Source: Dyella flava
GTDB taxonomy: Bacteria > Pseudomonadota > Gammaproteobacteria > Xanthomonadales > Rhodanobacteraceae
Assembly: GCF_016904955.1 (NCBI RefSeq)
Contig: NZ_JADIKE010000038.1
Location: 1 to 64,000, forward strand
DNA: 64,000 nucleotides
Reading direction: 5' to 3'
The position numbers were made by a program, and so were the translations under genes. Below are positions 36,543 through 46,430 of the stretch, in pieces. How positions within the stretch are numbered: the stretch's first letter is position 1; every line of letters starts with the position of its first letter. The notes beneath the pieces are model-generated. The model worked only from the letters and a program-made list of their open reading frames with translations. It was not told the DNA's origin and made no database searches.

Positions 36543-38296
36543 GCCTGTTTGGCCCAGGTGTCGCGCAGGGTGACCGTGCGGTTGAACACCGGGGCTTCCG
36601 GGCGATGGTCGAGGCGATCGGCCACGAAATAGCCCAGGCGCTCGAACTGGTAGCGCTGCTCGGGTTCGGCGCTGGCCGCGGATGGTTCCAGCCAGCCGCG
36701 CACGGTGCGCTTGGCGTCCGGATTGATGTGCTCGATCCAGCTCTTGCCGTCGCTTTCGTCGTCCGGGGTAGGGACGTTGAACAGGCGGTCGTAAATGCGG
36801 ATTTCCGCCGCAACGCCGTGTTTGGCGCTCACCCAGTGGATGGTGCCTTTGACCTTGCGATCGGCTCCGGGCATGCCGGAACGGGAATCCAGGTCGAGCG
36901 TGCCATGCAGCTCGGTAACGTTACCGGCGGCATCCTTGACGACCTGCTCGCACTTCACGATGCCCACGCCACGCAGGCGCACTTCGCCTTCCGGCTTCAG
37001 GCGATGAAAGCCCTTGGGCGGTATTTCGGCGAAGTCCTCGCGTTCTATCCACAGTTCACGCGAGAACGGCACTTGGCGGGTCCCGAAGCTCTCATCCTTG
37101 GGATGATTCGGGAAGCTCAGCGTTTCTTCGTGCCCCTCGGGCAGATTGGTGATCACCAGCTTCAGCGGATCGATCACCGCCATGCGGCGCGCGGCGCTGG
37201 CATCGAGGTCTTCGCGGACGCAGTTCTCGAAGATGGCGTAGTCGATCATGCTGTTCTGCTTGCTTATGCCCAGGCGCTCGATCAGCAGGCGAATACCGCC
37301 CGGCGTGAAACCGCGGCGGCGCAGACCGCGCAGGGTATTCATGCGCGGATCGTCCCAGCCATCGACCAGCCCCTCGTTCACCAGCTGGGCAAGCTTGCGC
37401 TTGCTGGTGATGCTGTAGCTGAGATTGAGGCGGGAGAACTCGATCTGTCGCGGCTTGGCCGGTTCGGTGCGAAAACCGGCATCGCGCATGTGCTGCCACA
37501 GCTCCGGGTGGTTCGGCAGGTCCACGTTGTCCACGAACCAGTCGTAGAGCGGGCGGTGATCCTCGAACTCCAGCGTGCACAGCGAATGGGTGATACCTTC
37601 CAGTGCATCCGAAAGGCAGTGCGCGTAGTCGTACATCGGGTAGATCGGCCACGCGTCGCCGGTGTTCTGGTGGGTAACCTTGCGGATGCGGTAGATCGCC
37701 GGATCGCGCAAATTGATGTTGCCCGAGGTCATGTCGATCTTGGCGCGCAGCGTCTTGCTGCCGTCCTCGAACTCGCCCGCGCGCATGCGGCGGAACAGAT
37801 CCAGATTCTCCGCCACGCTACGATCACGGAAGGGGGAATGACGTCCCGGCTCGGTCAGCGTGCCGCGGTATTCGCGCATCTGCTCGGCGGTGAGGTCGTC
37901 CACATAGGCGTGGCCATCCTCGATCAGCTTGAGCGCGGCGCGGTAGAAAACTTCAAAGTAGTCCGAGGCATGGCGCAGGTCATGCCACTCGTAACCCAGC
38001 CAGCGCACATCATCCTTGATGCCCTCGACAAACTCAGGGTCTTCCTTGCCCGGGTTGGTGTCGTCCAGGCGCAGGTTGCACCAGCCCTCAAACTCCCGGG
38101 CGATACCGAAATCCAGGCAGATTGCCTTGGCGTGACCAATATGCAGGTAGCCGTTGGGTTCCGGCGGGAAGCGGGTGCGGATGGCCGTGTGCTTGCCTTT
38201 GGCCAGGTCCTCGCGAATGATCTGGCGGACGAAATCGCGCGGCGCGTCGGTCTCAAGGGTTTCAGCAGGCTTGGCGGCGGCGGATTCGGTGGACAT
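36539..38296 (-). CDS. glnS: Glutamine--tRNA ligase
   Basis: This class I synthetase charges tRNA-Gln. The 585-residue protein has the HIGH motif LHIGH at 51-55 (in RFPPEPNGYLHIGHAKA), LRLDDTNPGKED, the YDYAHCLSDALEGITHS region and the KMSKS-like TSKRKL, then two anticodon-binding beta-barrels. ATG 38296 is used; TTG 38305 is an alternative. A very long plus-strand open frame covers this gene antisense and is not a gene. Confidence 0.97.
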   Translation of the reverse strand: MSTESAAAKPAETLETDAPRDFVRQIIREDLAKGKHTAIRTRFPPEPNGYLHIGHAKAICLDFGIAREFEGWCNLRLDDTNPGKEDPEFVEGIKDDVRWLGYEWHDLRHASDYFEVFYRAALKLIEDGHAYVDDLTAEQMREYRGTLTEPGRHSPFRDRSVAENLDLFRRMRAGEFEDGSKTLRAKIDMTSGNINLRDPAIYRIRKVTHQNTGDAWPIYPMYDYAHCLSDALEGITHSLCTLEFEDHRPLYDWFVDNVDLPNHPELWQHMRDAGFRTEPAKPRQIEFSRLNLSYSITSKRKLAQLVNEGLVDGWDDPRMNTLRGLRRRGFTPGGIRLLIERLGISKQNSMIDYAIFENCVREDLDASAARRMAVIDPLKLVITNLPEGHEETLSFPNHPKDESFGTRQVPFSRELWIEREDFAEIPPKGFHRLKPEGEVRLRGVGIVKCEQVVKDAAGNVTELHGTLDLDSRSGMPGADRKVKGTIHWVSAKHGVAAEIRIYDRLFNVPTPDDESDGKSWIEHINPDAKRTVRGWLEPSAASAEPEQRYQFERLGYFVADRLDHRPEAPVFNRTVTLRDTWAKQA

Positions 38297-38392
38297 CGGG
38301 TTCAAAAGTCTGCACGAGGGGCGGGAATCCCCAAGTTTAACCGGTTGAAAGAGTTGCGTAACCGCTGGCCGAAGGGGTGTCTTTGGCCGCAG

Positions 38393-39001
38393 TTAACGCC
38401 GGTCAGCGGCCAATTCAAGGTAGCGTTGATGCAGGGCGGCTACCTGGGCGTCCAGCGTAGCCTCCGGGCCCGCGTTGTCGATCACATCATCCGCCAGCGC
38501 CAGGCGGGCGGAGCGGGAGGCCTGGCTGGCCAGGATGCGCGTGGCAAGCGTCTCCTCGATCCCGTCTCGCGCGATCAGCCGCGCCATCTGGGTAGCTTCC
38601 GGCACATCCACCACCACAATCCGGTCCACCCAGCGGTAATGTCCGATGTTCTCCGCAAGCAGCGGAATAGACAGCATGACGTAGGGCCCCTCGGCACGCT
38701 GCGCATGCTCCAGCATCCACTGTCGCACGCGCGGATGCACGATGGATTCCAGGGTCTTGCGCGCGGAAGGATCGGCGAAGACACGCTGGCGCATCGCTGG
38801 TCGGTCGAGGTTGCCATGCGGATCCAGGACGTCAGGGCCGAAAGCGGCAACGATGGCAGCAAGGCCGTCGCTGCCTGGCTCTACGACGACACGTGCGGCG
38901 TAATCCGCATCGCATACCCGCACCCCCAGCGCCTTGAAGCGTTGTTCCACCACGCTTTTGCCGGAGGCGATGCCACCTGTAAGGGCTGCTGTAAATGGCA
39001 T
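38393..39001 (-). CDS. coaE: Dephospho-CoA kinase
   Basis: CoaE does the last step of CoA synthesis. The 202-residue protein starts MPFTAALTGG at 39001, 8 nt after the pilD stop, with P-loop GGIASGKS at 9-16, and continues with DADYAARVVVEPG and LDRPAMRQRVFAD. The frame extends 15 codons upstream into pilD, which is unlikely. Its position after pilD is conserved in many gamma-proteobacteria. Confidence 0.96.
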   Translation of the reverse strand: MPFTAALTGGIASGKSVVEQRFKALGVRVCDADYAARVVVEPGSDGLAAIVAAFGPDVLDPHGNLDRPAMRQRVFADPSARKTLESIVHPRVRQWMLEHAQRAEGPYVMLSIPLLAENIGHYRWVDRIVVVDVPEATQMARLIARDGIEETLATRILASQASRSARLALADDVIDNAGPEATLDAQVAALHQRYLELAADRR

Positions 39002-39009
39002 GGGGCGGC

Positions 39010-39867
39010 TTATCGGATACCAGAGAAACTCATATAGGCGTGCCACAGGTAATCACCTGCCACAAACCAGATCCAGCCCGCCAGGGCGATAAAGGGCCCA
39101 AATGGCATCGGTACCTCGCGCGCGTGTTTGCGCAGGACAATCATGGTGCCGCCGATAAGCGCGCCTACCAATGAGGACAGCAGTATCACCGGCAGCAATG
39201 AAACCGGTCCCATCCATGCTCCGAGCGCGGCGAGCAATTTGAAGTCACCAAATCCCATGCCTTCCTTGCCCGTCAGCAGTTTGAACAGCCAGTACACACT
39301 CCACAGACTGAGATAGCCGATCGCGGCACCAAGAATGGCCGCATTCGGTTCGACGAAAAGATGGCAAAGGCTCAGAGCAAGCCCAGCCCAAAGCAAGGGC
39401 TGGGTGATCTGGTCCGGTAGCAGTTGGGTACGGAAATCGATACCCGACAACGCCACCAATGCCCAGGTAAAGAACAAGCCTGCCAAGGCAGCCCAGGTCG
39501 GGCCGAATTTCCACACCACAATCGCGCTAAGAACGGCGGTCAGCGCCTCAACCAATGGGTATTGGATCGAAATAGGGGCCCGGCAATAGCGGCAGCGTCC
39601 GCCCAGCAGTAGCCAGCTGAAAAGCGGGATATTGTCGTACGCTGCCAAGGGATGCTTGCAATGTGGGCAATGTGACCGCTCACGCACGATACCCGGCGGC
39701 AATGGCTCGACCGGCGTATCCACGCCCAGTACTTCGCGGGCTTCCTGTTGCCATAGAGCATCCAGTCGCACCGGTAGCCGCAAAATCACCACATTAAGAA
39801 AACTGCCGATCAGCAGGCCGAACACCCCGGCGATAAGCGCCCACATGATCAGTGGCAAGTCGGGCAT
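39010..39867 (-). CDS. pilD: Prepilin leader peptidase / N-methyltransferase
   Basis: PilD cleaves type IV prepilins at Gly|Phe and methylates the new N-terminus. The 285-residue membrane protein has the cytoplasmic zinc site (Cys67, Cys70, Cys92, Cys95) and the two catalytic aspartates, Asp144 (SGIDFRTQLLPD) and Asp208 (GMGFGDFK). ATG 39867 follows an AGGA site; a frame to 39918 is less likely. Its substrates include the two pilins at 60.2-61.5 kb. Confidence 0.95.
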   Translation of the reverse strand: MPDLPLIMWALIAGVFGLLIGSFLNVVILRLPVRLDALWQQEAREVLGVDTPVEPLPPGIVRERSHCPHCKHPLAAYDNIPLFSWLLLGGRCRYCRAPISIQYPLVEALTAVLSAIVVWKFGPTWAALAGLFFTWALVALSGIDFRTQLLPDQITQPLLWAGLALSLCHLFVEPNAAILGAAIGYLSLWSVYWLFKLLTGKEGMGFGDFKLLAALGAWMGPVSLLPVILLSSLVGALIGGTMIVLRKHAREVPMPFGPFIALAGWIWFVAGDYLWHAYMSFSGIR

Positions 39868-39945
39868 GCCTGGATCCTGGTTATGAAAACGCGCCACATT
39901 ATCGCCGTAATGCGGCAATCCTGTGGCGCGGTTAGAGACGATTGA

Positions 39946-41214
39946 TTAGAAGGTGCCGGCGAGTTTGAAGATGGGGAGGTATAGGGCGATCACTATGCCG
40001 CCGACCAATACACCCAGGATCACCATCATCAAAGGTTCTAGCAGCGAAGCCAACGAGTCGACGGCGTTGCTAACTTCCTCTTCATAGAATTCAGCGCACT
40101 TGAACAACATGTGATCCAGGGCGCCGGATTCTTCACCGATGGCGACCATCTGCGTGACCATGTTTGGGAAAAGCCCGGTCTGTCGCATTGCCAGCTGTAG
40201 TTGGTGACCCACCGCGACGTCGTCACGCATCTGGTGTACACCCTCGGCGTATACAACGCTGCCTGTCGCACCGGCAACGGCATCCATCGCCTCGACAAGC
40301 GGCACGCCGGCACGGAAGGTAACGCCCAAGGTGCGCGAAAAACGTGCAATAGCTGACTGACGAAGGATGTTGCCCATCACGGGTAATTTGAGGGTTAGGC
40401 GATCGAGGAAATGAGCAAACTTCACCGACCGCTTCTTTGCCATGACCAGGGCTACGATCGCGCCGGCACCTCCAAAGATGATCACCCACCAATACTGCTG
40501 CATGAATTGCGAGAGGTTCACAAGAAGCTGAGTCGGTGCCGGCAACTGTGCGCCTGCATCCTTGAAGGTTTTGGCAAAAACTGGCACGACGAACAACAAC
40601 ATGATCATGATGACGGCAACGGCGACCACCATGACCATGATTGGATAGAAAAGCGCCTTCTTGATCTTGCCCTTGATGCTCTCGGTTTTCTCTTTGTAGG
40701 TGGCGACGGTGTCGAGAATGGTATCGAGCACACCTGCCGACTCACCTGCCCGAACAAGATTTCGGTAGAGCTCATCGAATTGCACGGGATACTGGCCCAG
40801 GGCTTCGTGCAGGGTCGAGCCGCCTTCGATGTTCTGTTTGACATCGATCAGCATGTTCTTGAAACGGGGGTTTTTCTGGCCGTCGGCAATAATGTCGAAA
40901 GCCTGCACCATGGGCACGCCTGATGCCATCATGGTGGCGATCTGTCGGCTGAAAATGGCCACATCACGGGGCTTGACCGCTTTGCCGCTGGAGCCGAACA
41001 GGGGCTTGGCGCGTTCGCGAACGGTCTGGGGGTTCATGCCTTGGCGGCGCAGCTCGGCCTTTACCAGCGAGGCATTTTTTGCCTGTGTGGAACCCTTCAT
41101 GCGTTTGCCGCGCTTATCCAGCGCCACCCAGTCATAGGTGGGCAACTGGCTGATCTGAGCACGTTCAATGCCCTGTTGCCGGGTGTTCTTCGTGGCAGCG
41201 GTAGCCGTGGCCAT
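39946..41214 (-). CDS. pilC: Type IV pilus inner-membrane platform protein PilC
   Basis: PilC is the platform on which PilB drives pilin polymerisation. The 422-residue protein has two T2SSF domains (about 80-205 and 280-410), each followed by membrane helices, and the typical FSRQIATMMASGVPMVQAFDI and FSRTLGVTFRAGVPLVEAMD repeats. It is followed by pilD after 78 nt, and pilB lies 147 nt upstream on the same strand. Confidence 0.97.
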   Translation of the reverse strand: MATATAATKNTRQQGIERAQISQLPTYDWVALDKRGKRMKGSTQAKNASLVKAELRRQGMNPQTVRERAKPLFGSSGKAVKPRDVAIFSRQIATMMASGVPMVQAFDIIADGQKNPRFKNMLIDVKQNIEGGSTLHEALGQYPVQFDELYRNLVRAGESAGVLDTILDTVATYKEKTESIKGKIKKALFYPIMVMVVAVAVIMIMLLFVVPVFAKTFKDAGAQLPAPTQLLVNLSQFMQQYWWVIIFGGAGAIVALVMAKKRSVKFAHFLDRLTLKLPVMGNILRQSAIARFSRTLGVTFRAGVPLVEAMDAVAGATGSVVYAEGVHQMRDDVAVGHQLQLAMRQTGLFPNMVTQMVAIGEESGALDHMLFKCAEFYEEEVSNAVDSLASLLEPLMMVILGVLVGGIVIALYLPIFKLAGTF

Positions 41215-41361
41215 GCGTATCTTCCCCCAATAATTCGGTCCGTCGCCTCTGTGGGGCGACGGGCAGGACAGCGTGCAGCTTACGTCATTTCAAAACGGGA
41301 TTTTCGTGGCCCTTGGCGCAAGTCCATTATCAAAATGTTTCGAATTGCCCCATCCCGGACG

Positions 41362-43089
41362 TCAGTCCTTGGTCACACGGTCAATTTCTGCCAAGCTCGT
41401 CACGCCTTGCTTGACTTTGAGCAGGGCCGATGCCCGCAGATCATTGATGCCCAGTTTGCGGGCGACTTCGGCGATCTGCAGCGCGTTCCCACCCTCCAGC
41501 ACGATCTTCTGGATGTCCTCGACCATGGGCATGACCTGGTAGATGCCCACGCGTCCCTTATAACCTTCGTTGCAGTCGGGGCAGCCGACGGCTTCATAGA
41601 CGGTCAGCCCGTCGTCGATATCCTGCTGGGTGAAACCGGCGTCCAGCAAGGTTTTGGGTATGAGGCTCATCTGCTTCTTGCAGCTATGCAAACGACGCGC
41701 CAGACGCTGGGCAATGACCAGGGTGACGGACGAGGTGATGTTGTAGGGCGCAATGCCCATGTTCATCAAGCGCGAGATGGTCTGAGGCGCGTCGTTGGTG
41801 TGCAGGGTGGACAACACCATGTGACCGGTCTGGGCGGCTTTGATGGCGATTTCGGCTGTTTCCAGGTCACGGATTTCGCCCACCATGATCACATCAGGAT
41901 CCTGGCGCAAAAACGAGCGAAGCGCTGCCGCAAAGGTCATGCCGCGCTTGGTGTTCTGCTGGACCTGGTTGATGCCTTCGACACGGATTTCGACCGGATC
42001 TTCCACCGTAGAAATATTGCGTTCGGCGGTGTTGAGAATGTTCAGTGCTGTATAAAGCGATACGGTTTTGCCCGAGCCAGTGGGTCCGGTGACCAATACC
42101 ATGCCGTAGGGCTTGTGGATGGCATCGATGTAGAGCTGTTTTTGATGTTCCTCATAGCCCAGCTTATCGATGCCGAGCTTGGCCGATGAGCTATCCAGGA
42201 TACGCAGCACGATCTTCTCGCCGAACAGCGTGGGCAGTGTGCTCACGCGGAAGTCCATCGCATGGCTCTTCGACAGGTTCAGCTTGATGCGCCCGTCCTG
42301 CGGTACGCGCCTTTCGGCGATATCCAGGCCGGCCATCACCTTCAGGCGTGATGAGATACGGTTGGAAAGTTTTATCGGCGGACTGGCTACGGCACGCAGC
42401 ATGCCGTCCATGCGCAAGCGTACTCGGTACTGGCTTTCGAAAGGCTCGAAATGGATGTCGGAGGCGCCGCGCCGTATGGCGTCTACCAGAATCTTGTTGA
42501 CGAACTTCACGACCGGAGCGTCGTCGTTGGCGTTGGCATCAATGCCGCTGCCTGTACTGTCGTCGTCCCCATCCCCGGTTTCGAGCGCAAGATCCTCCAG
42601 ATCTCCCCCGCCCAGGTCGGGAGTGACATTGTTAAGTGTGCTTATCGCGTTTTCGATGGCACGGTTCAGCTGGCTGCGTTCAACCAGGATCGGTTCCACC
42701 ATGCAATTGGAGTGGAACTTGATTTCATCCAGGGCGTGCAACTGCATGGGATCGGCGATGCCGACAAATAATCGCTTGCCGCGCTTGAGTAGCGGCAGTG
42801 CCTGATGCTTACTGATCAGTTCCTGGCTGATCAGGCTTAATGGCATGCTGGCAGGTGCCAGAGCCGCCACATCCATCATGGGCATGCCGAATTCGGCGGA
42901 AGCAATCTGGGCGAGGCGGTTGTTATCCACCAGGCCCTGATCCAACAGCCATGAGGTCAGCGTTTTTTTTTGCTGAAGCGAATCGGCGACGGCTTTACGG
43001 ACGTCTGTCTCGGGCAGTAGACCTTCGGCCACGAGGCGACGGGCCATGCCGGACAGGCCTAGCGCGGTTGGCTGTGGTTGCGATGACAT
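41362..43089 (-). CDS. pilB: Type IV pilus extension ATPase PilB
   Basis: PilB powers pilus extension. The 575-residue protein has the MshEN-like N-terminal domains, the Walker A GPTGSGKT at 335-342, the Asp box IRVEGINQVQ region, Walker B IMVGEIRDLETAE and the His box. The C-terminal CPDCNEGYKGR pair is present. The partner CxxC upstream is reduced to a single Cys (HSCKKQ), which occurs in some PilB lineages. In many relatives pilA sits between pilB and pilC, and it does not here. Confidence 0.97.
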   Translation of the reverse strand: MSSQPQPTALGLSGMARRLVAEGLLPETDVRKAVADSLQQKKTLTSWLLDQGLVDNNRLAQIASAEFGMPMMDVAALAPASMPLSLISQELISKHQALPLLKRGKRLFVGIADPMQLHALDEIKFHSNCMVEPILVERSQLNRAIENAISTLNNVTPDLGGGDLEDLALETGDGDDDSTGSGIDANANDDAPVVKFVNKILVDAIRRGASDIHFEPFESQYRVRLRMDGMLRAVASPPIKLSNRISSRLKVMAGLDIAERRVPQDGRIKLNLSKSHAMDFRVSTLPTLFGEKIVLRILDSSSAKLGIDKLGYEEHQKQLYIDAIHKPYGMVLVTGPTGSGKTVSLYTALNILNTAERNISTVEDPVEIRVEGINQVQQNTKRGMTFAAALRSFLRQDPDVIMVGEIRDLETAEIAIKAAQTGHMVLSTLHTNDAPQTISRLMNMGIAPYNITSSVTLVIAQRLARRLHSCKKQMSLIPKTLLDAGFTQQDIDDGLTVYEAVGCPDCNEGYKGRVGIYQVMPMVEDIQKIVLEGGNALQIAEVARKLGINDLRASALLKVKQGVTSLAEIDRVTKD

Positions 43090-43361
43090 GAGTAAACCTG
43101 CTTAAAACCCCTGATTGAACTCGAATTTAGCGCACATTGGGGCGCCAGGCTATGAGTACCGGCCAGTTTGGCAAATCCGGGCACATCCCCGGCGGAGTTC
43201 CGCTCGATCAAGGCCGGGCCCACGGGCAAAACGCAGGCCTGGGAAGGAAGAGTGACCTGGGCAGCAGTTCGGCCGGAATCTTCGAGAACCGGCCGGCCGG
43301 CGCGGTAGGTGCTTCATGCTTCACGCGTTATTATCGGCTGCCTCATGGGGAATCGACCTGA

Positions 43362-44216
43362 TTGAATAGTCTCAGCATCATCCTGCCTGCCAAGAATGAA
43401 GGCCCTGCTCTGGCCGAGTTGCTGCCGCGTTTGCGCGCCATGTACCCAGCCGCCGAGATCATCGTGGTGGACGATGGTTCCACCGACGACACGCGGGTCA
43501 TCTGCACCCGCAACGATGTGAAGTGCCTAAGTTCACCCTATTCCATGGGTAATGGTGCAGCCATCAAGCGAGGGGCCAGGGCCGCGACTGGCGAGATCCT
43601 GGTTTTCATGGACGGCGATGGCCAGCATGATCCGGCGGATGTGACACGCTTGATCGAAAAACTGGAGCAGGGATACGACATGGCGGTGGGGGCCCGCGAT
43701 TGGGGTAGCCAGGCCGGCGTCGGGCGAGGCATCGCGAACACTTTATATAACTGGCTTGCCACCCAGATGACGGGTCATGCAGTGGCGGACCTCACTTCTG
43801 GTTTTCGTGCAGTGAGAGCAGACCGGTTTCAAGAGTTTCTGTATCTCTTGCCAAATGGATTCTCGTACCCGACGACCAGCACCATGGCTTTTTTCCGCAG
43901 CGCCTACCCAGTGGCTTATGTGCCGATCAAGGCCGCACAGCGGGTCGGGAAGAGCCACATCAAGCCGTTGCGCGATGGCTTGCGGTTCTTGCTGATCATC
44001 TTCAAGATCGCCACGCTTTATTCGCCATTGAAGCTGTTCGTCCCCGCGAGCGCGGTGTTTTTTTTGCTCGGTTGCGCCAATTACGCATGGACTTACATTC
44101 GTGAGGGCCGACTGACGAACATGAGTACCCTGATGTGGAGTGCTGCCGTGATCGTTTTTCTGATTGGTCTGGTTTCCGAGCAGATAACGGCGTTGACGTA
44201 CCGGCGTCATGGGTGA
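43362..44216 (+). CDS. GT2 polyprenyl-phosphate glycosyltransferase (DPM/GtrB-like)
   Basis: The 284-residue protein starts at a TTG (43362) with GGGGA about 10 nt upstream. It has a GT-A domain (IILPAKNEGPAL, VVDDGSTDD at 36-43, the catalytic FMDGDGQHD) close to dolichol/undecaprenyl-phosphate mannose or glucose synthases. Two C-terminal membrane helices follow (about 222-245 and 258-278). The family makes polyprenyl-phosphate sugars, the donors used by GT-C enzymes in the periplasm. It leads a short plus-strand group divergent from pilB and overlaps the next gene by 8 nt. The sugar is unknown. Confidence 0.87.
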   Translation: MNSLSIILPAKNEGPALAELLPRLRAMYPAAEIIVVDDGSTDDTRVICTRNDVKCLSSPYSMGNGAAIKRGARAATGEILVFMDGDGQHDPADVTRLIEKLEQGYDMAVGARDWGSQAGVGRGIANTLYNWLATQMTGHAVADLTSGFRAVRADRFQEFLYLLPNGFSYPTTSTMAFFRSAYPVAYVPIKAAQRVGKSHIKPLRDGLRFLLIIFKIATLYSPLKLFVPASAVFFLLGCANYAWTYIREGRLTNMSTLMWSAAVIVFLIGLVSEQITALTYRRHG

Positions 44217-45435
44217 GCCGCCTCGTTCCACGCTTTTGGTACTGGCCTCGACCTATCCACGCTGGCGTGGAGATCCCGAACCGGGTTTTGTGCATGAGCT
44301 GTGCCGACGTCTTGCGGATCGATTTCATGTCATTGCATTAGTGCCGGATGCACCTGGAGCGGATCCGGACGGGGTGCTGGATGGTGTCGAGGTTGTGCGC
44401 TTTCGTTACGCACCGCGCCGTTGGCAGACGCTAGTCAGCCATGGTGGTATCGTCAGTAATTTGCGCCATCACAAGTGGAAGTGGCTGCTGGTGCCCGGAT
44501 TCATTGTGGGACAGTATCTGGCGGCAAGACAGCTTATCCGGCATAGACAGGTCGACGTCATTCACGCGCATTGGCTGATCCCTCAGGGCATGATCGCTCG
44601 CCAGCTGAGGAGTGTTGCGCGCATCCCATATATCGTGACTTCCCACGGCGGGGATCTCTATGGCTTGCGAGGTGCGTTGCTTGCGAAATTGAAACAAAAA
44701 GTAGCCGATGCTTCATCCGGCATGACAGTGGTGAGCACAGCCATGCAAGCTGAAGCGCAGACAATAGGGCTTATGCCTCCGAAGCTTGCCGTGTTGCCTA
44801 TGGGCGTCGATTTGCGCGGGCGTTTTGTCGTGGACTCAAACGTAAAGCGAGCCGATAACGAATTGCTTTTCGTAGGCCGCTTGGTAGCAAAAAAGGGATT
44901 GCCGGCGCTCTTGAAAGCGATGCCCTTGGTGCTTGCGCATCGGCCGGAAGCGGTCCTGACCATTGCCGGCTTTGGTCCTGAAGAGTCGGAGCTGCGTGCG
45001 CTGGCGCATCAATGGGGTATCGTCGAACAGGTAAGGTTTCTTGGGGCGATGACTCAAGACAGATTGCCGGAGCTTTATCGCCGCGCAACGGTCTTCGTTG
45101 CTCCTTTTATTCGCGATACCTCGGGCGATCAGGAGGGACTGCCGGTGGTTCTTATGGAGGCAATCGGTTGTGGATGCCCAGTGATAGTGGGAGACGTAGC
45201 GGGCATTCGTGATTTGCTGGGTAATGCGGCGGAGGAAGTATGTGTGGATCCCATGGATACTCAGGCGCTTGCGGCATCCATCCTCGCCGTGTTGGAGCAT
45301 CCAGAGCGGGCTCAGGACCAGACCCGGAAAATACGTGAAACGGCGGCTAAACGTATCGACTGGGCCACGGTAGCAGATGGTTATGCCCGCATCATCGAGG
45401 ACTGTGTCGAAGGATCGGTCGAGGGGAGCGGCTAA
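44209..45435 (+). CDS. GT4-family glycosyltransferase
   Basis: The 408-residue GT-B enzyme shows the N-terminal LASTYPRWRGDPEPGFVHEL acceptor-side start, HAHWLIPQG and SHGGDLYG, and the C-terminal nucleotide-sugar half with VGRLVAKKGL, GFGPEE and the EX7E-type EGLPVVLMEAIGCG. It resembles enzymes that add hexoses during capsule, O-antigen or teichuronic-type glycan assembly. The acceptor and sugar are not predictable. It overlaps the upstream GT2 gene, so the two are coupled. Confidence 0.88.
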   Translation: MGEPPRSTLLVLASTYPRWRGDPEPGFVHELCRRLADRFHVIALVPDAPGADPDGVLDGVEVVRFRYAPRRWQTLVSHGGIVSNLRHHKWKWLLVPGFIVGQYLAARQLIRHRQVDVIHAHWLIPQGMIARQLRSVARIPYIVTSHGGDLYGLRGALLAKLKQKVADASSGMTVVSTAMQAEAQTIGLMPPKLAVLPMGVDLRGRFVVDSNVKRADNELLFVGRLVAKKGLPALLKAMPLVLAHRPEAVLTIAGFGPEESELRALAHQWGIVEQVRFLGAMTQDRLPELYRRATVFVAPFIRDTSGDQEGLPVVLMEAIGCGCPVIVGDVAGIRDLLGNAAEEVCVDPMDTQALAASILAVLEHPERAQDQTRKIRETAAKRIDWATVADGYARIIEDCVEGSVEGSG

Positions 45436-45437
45436 TC

Positions 45438-46418
45438 GTGACCAGTGTATTGATCTGTGGCGGAGCTGGTTATGTCGGCGCGCATATGCTTAAGATGTTT
45501 GCGCTCCAGGGCCACGATGTCGTCGTATTCGATAACTTGTCGACCGGCCATCACGCCGCGGTGCGATGGGGCAGCTGGTCGAAGACGATATCCTGGATCC
45601 TCTTGCGCTGGAACGGCTATTCGGCACACATCAGTTTGATGTGGTTATGCACTTCTGTGCACTATCGCAAGTGGGGGAGTCGGTAAGGGATCCGTATAGC
45701 TATTATCGAAACAATGTCACTGGCACCCTTAATTTGCTTAAGGCGATGCGTCGCGCCGGGGTGGCAGGCTCGTATTTTCTTCAACAGCGGCGGTCTACGG
45801 CGTTCCCAGAGATAATGGTCGCCTCGACGAATGGCATCCTACGATACCTATCAATCCATACGGAGCTGGCAAGCTGATGGTGGAGCGAGTGCTTGAGGAC
45901 GCAGCGCGTGCCTATGGGCTTCGCTCAGTCGCATTGCGTTACTTCAACTCTGCCGGCGCGGATCCCACCGGAAATATCGGGGAGTCGCATATGCCAGAAA
46001 CGCATCTAATTCCCAATGTATTGCGTGCAGCGTTGGGTGTGGGTGACGGGGTGCTAAAGATTATGGGGACGATTACGATACTTGTGACGGTACTTGCGTG
46101 CGCGATTACGTGCACGTCAATGATTTGACAAGTGCACATCTTCAGGCGGTGCACTTTCTCGAAAATCGTGGCGGCGCACATTGTTTCAATCTTGGCAGCG
46201 GGAGAGGGGTTGCAGTGATGGAGATCATCGCAGCTTCACGCGAAGTAACCGGCTGTGAGATTGCATTTAAGCGCAAGCCTCGTCGCTCAGGTGATCCGCC
46301 GACACTGGTGGCTGATACACGACGCGCAGAAACGGAGCTCTTTTGGCAGCCGGCATTTGCTGATACCAGGGCTATTATCGAAACAGAGTGGCGCTGGCCT
46401 TGTTCGCCGCATTACTGA
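45438..46418 (+). pseudogene. galE: UDP-glucose 4-epimerase (galE) with three -1 frameshifts
   Basis: Four reading-frame segments join into one GalE: ICGGAGYVGAHML (Rossmann), HFCALSQVGESV, the [12 protein letters not shown] region with the Lys of the YxxxK site, [28 protein letters not shown], and CFNLGSGRGV. Frame breaks of one missing base fall at a G-run near 45564-45570, near 45765 (GGCTCG) and near 46055-46060 (a missing T before ATGGGG). As read, no full-length protein can be made. All three are single-base losses in or beside short homopolymers, so sequencing error is possible. However, no other gene in the window is broken. An intact GalE would feed UDP-galactose to Glf. Confidence 0.85.
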
Positions 46419-46430
46419 GATACATCTTCG

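Noticed and set aside
36605..39037. 810-codon plus-strand open frame
   Set aside because: It runs antisense through glnS and coaE, is Ala/Val/His/Arg-rich without family motifs, and arises from GC-biased codon usage of the real genes.
41041..42189. 382-codon plus-strand frame across pilC and pilB
   Set aside because: It is antisense to two well-supported pilus genes and lacks recognisable domains.
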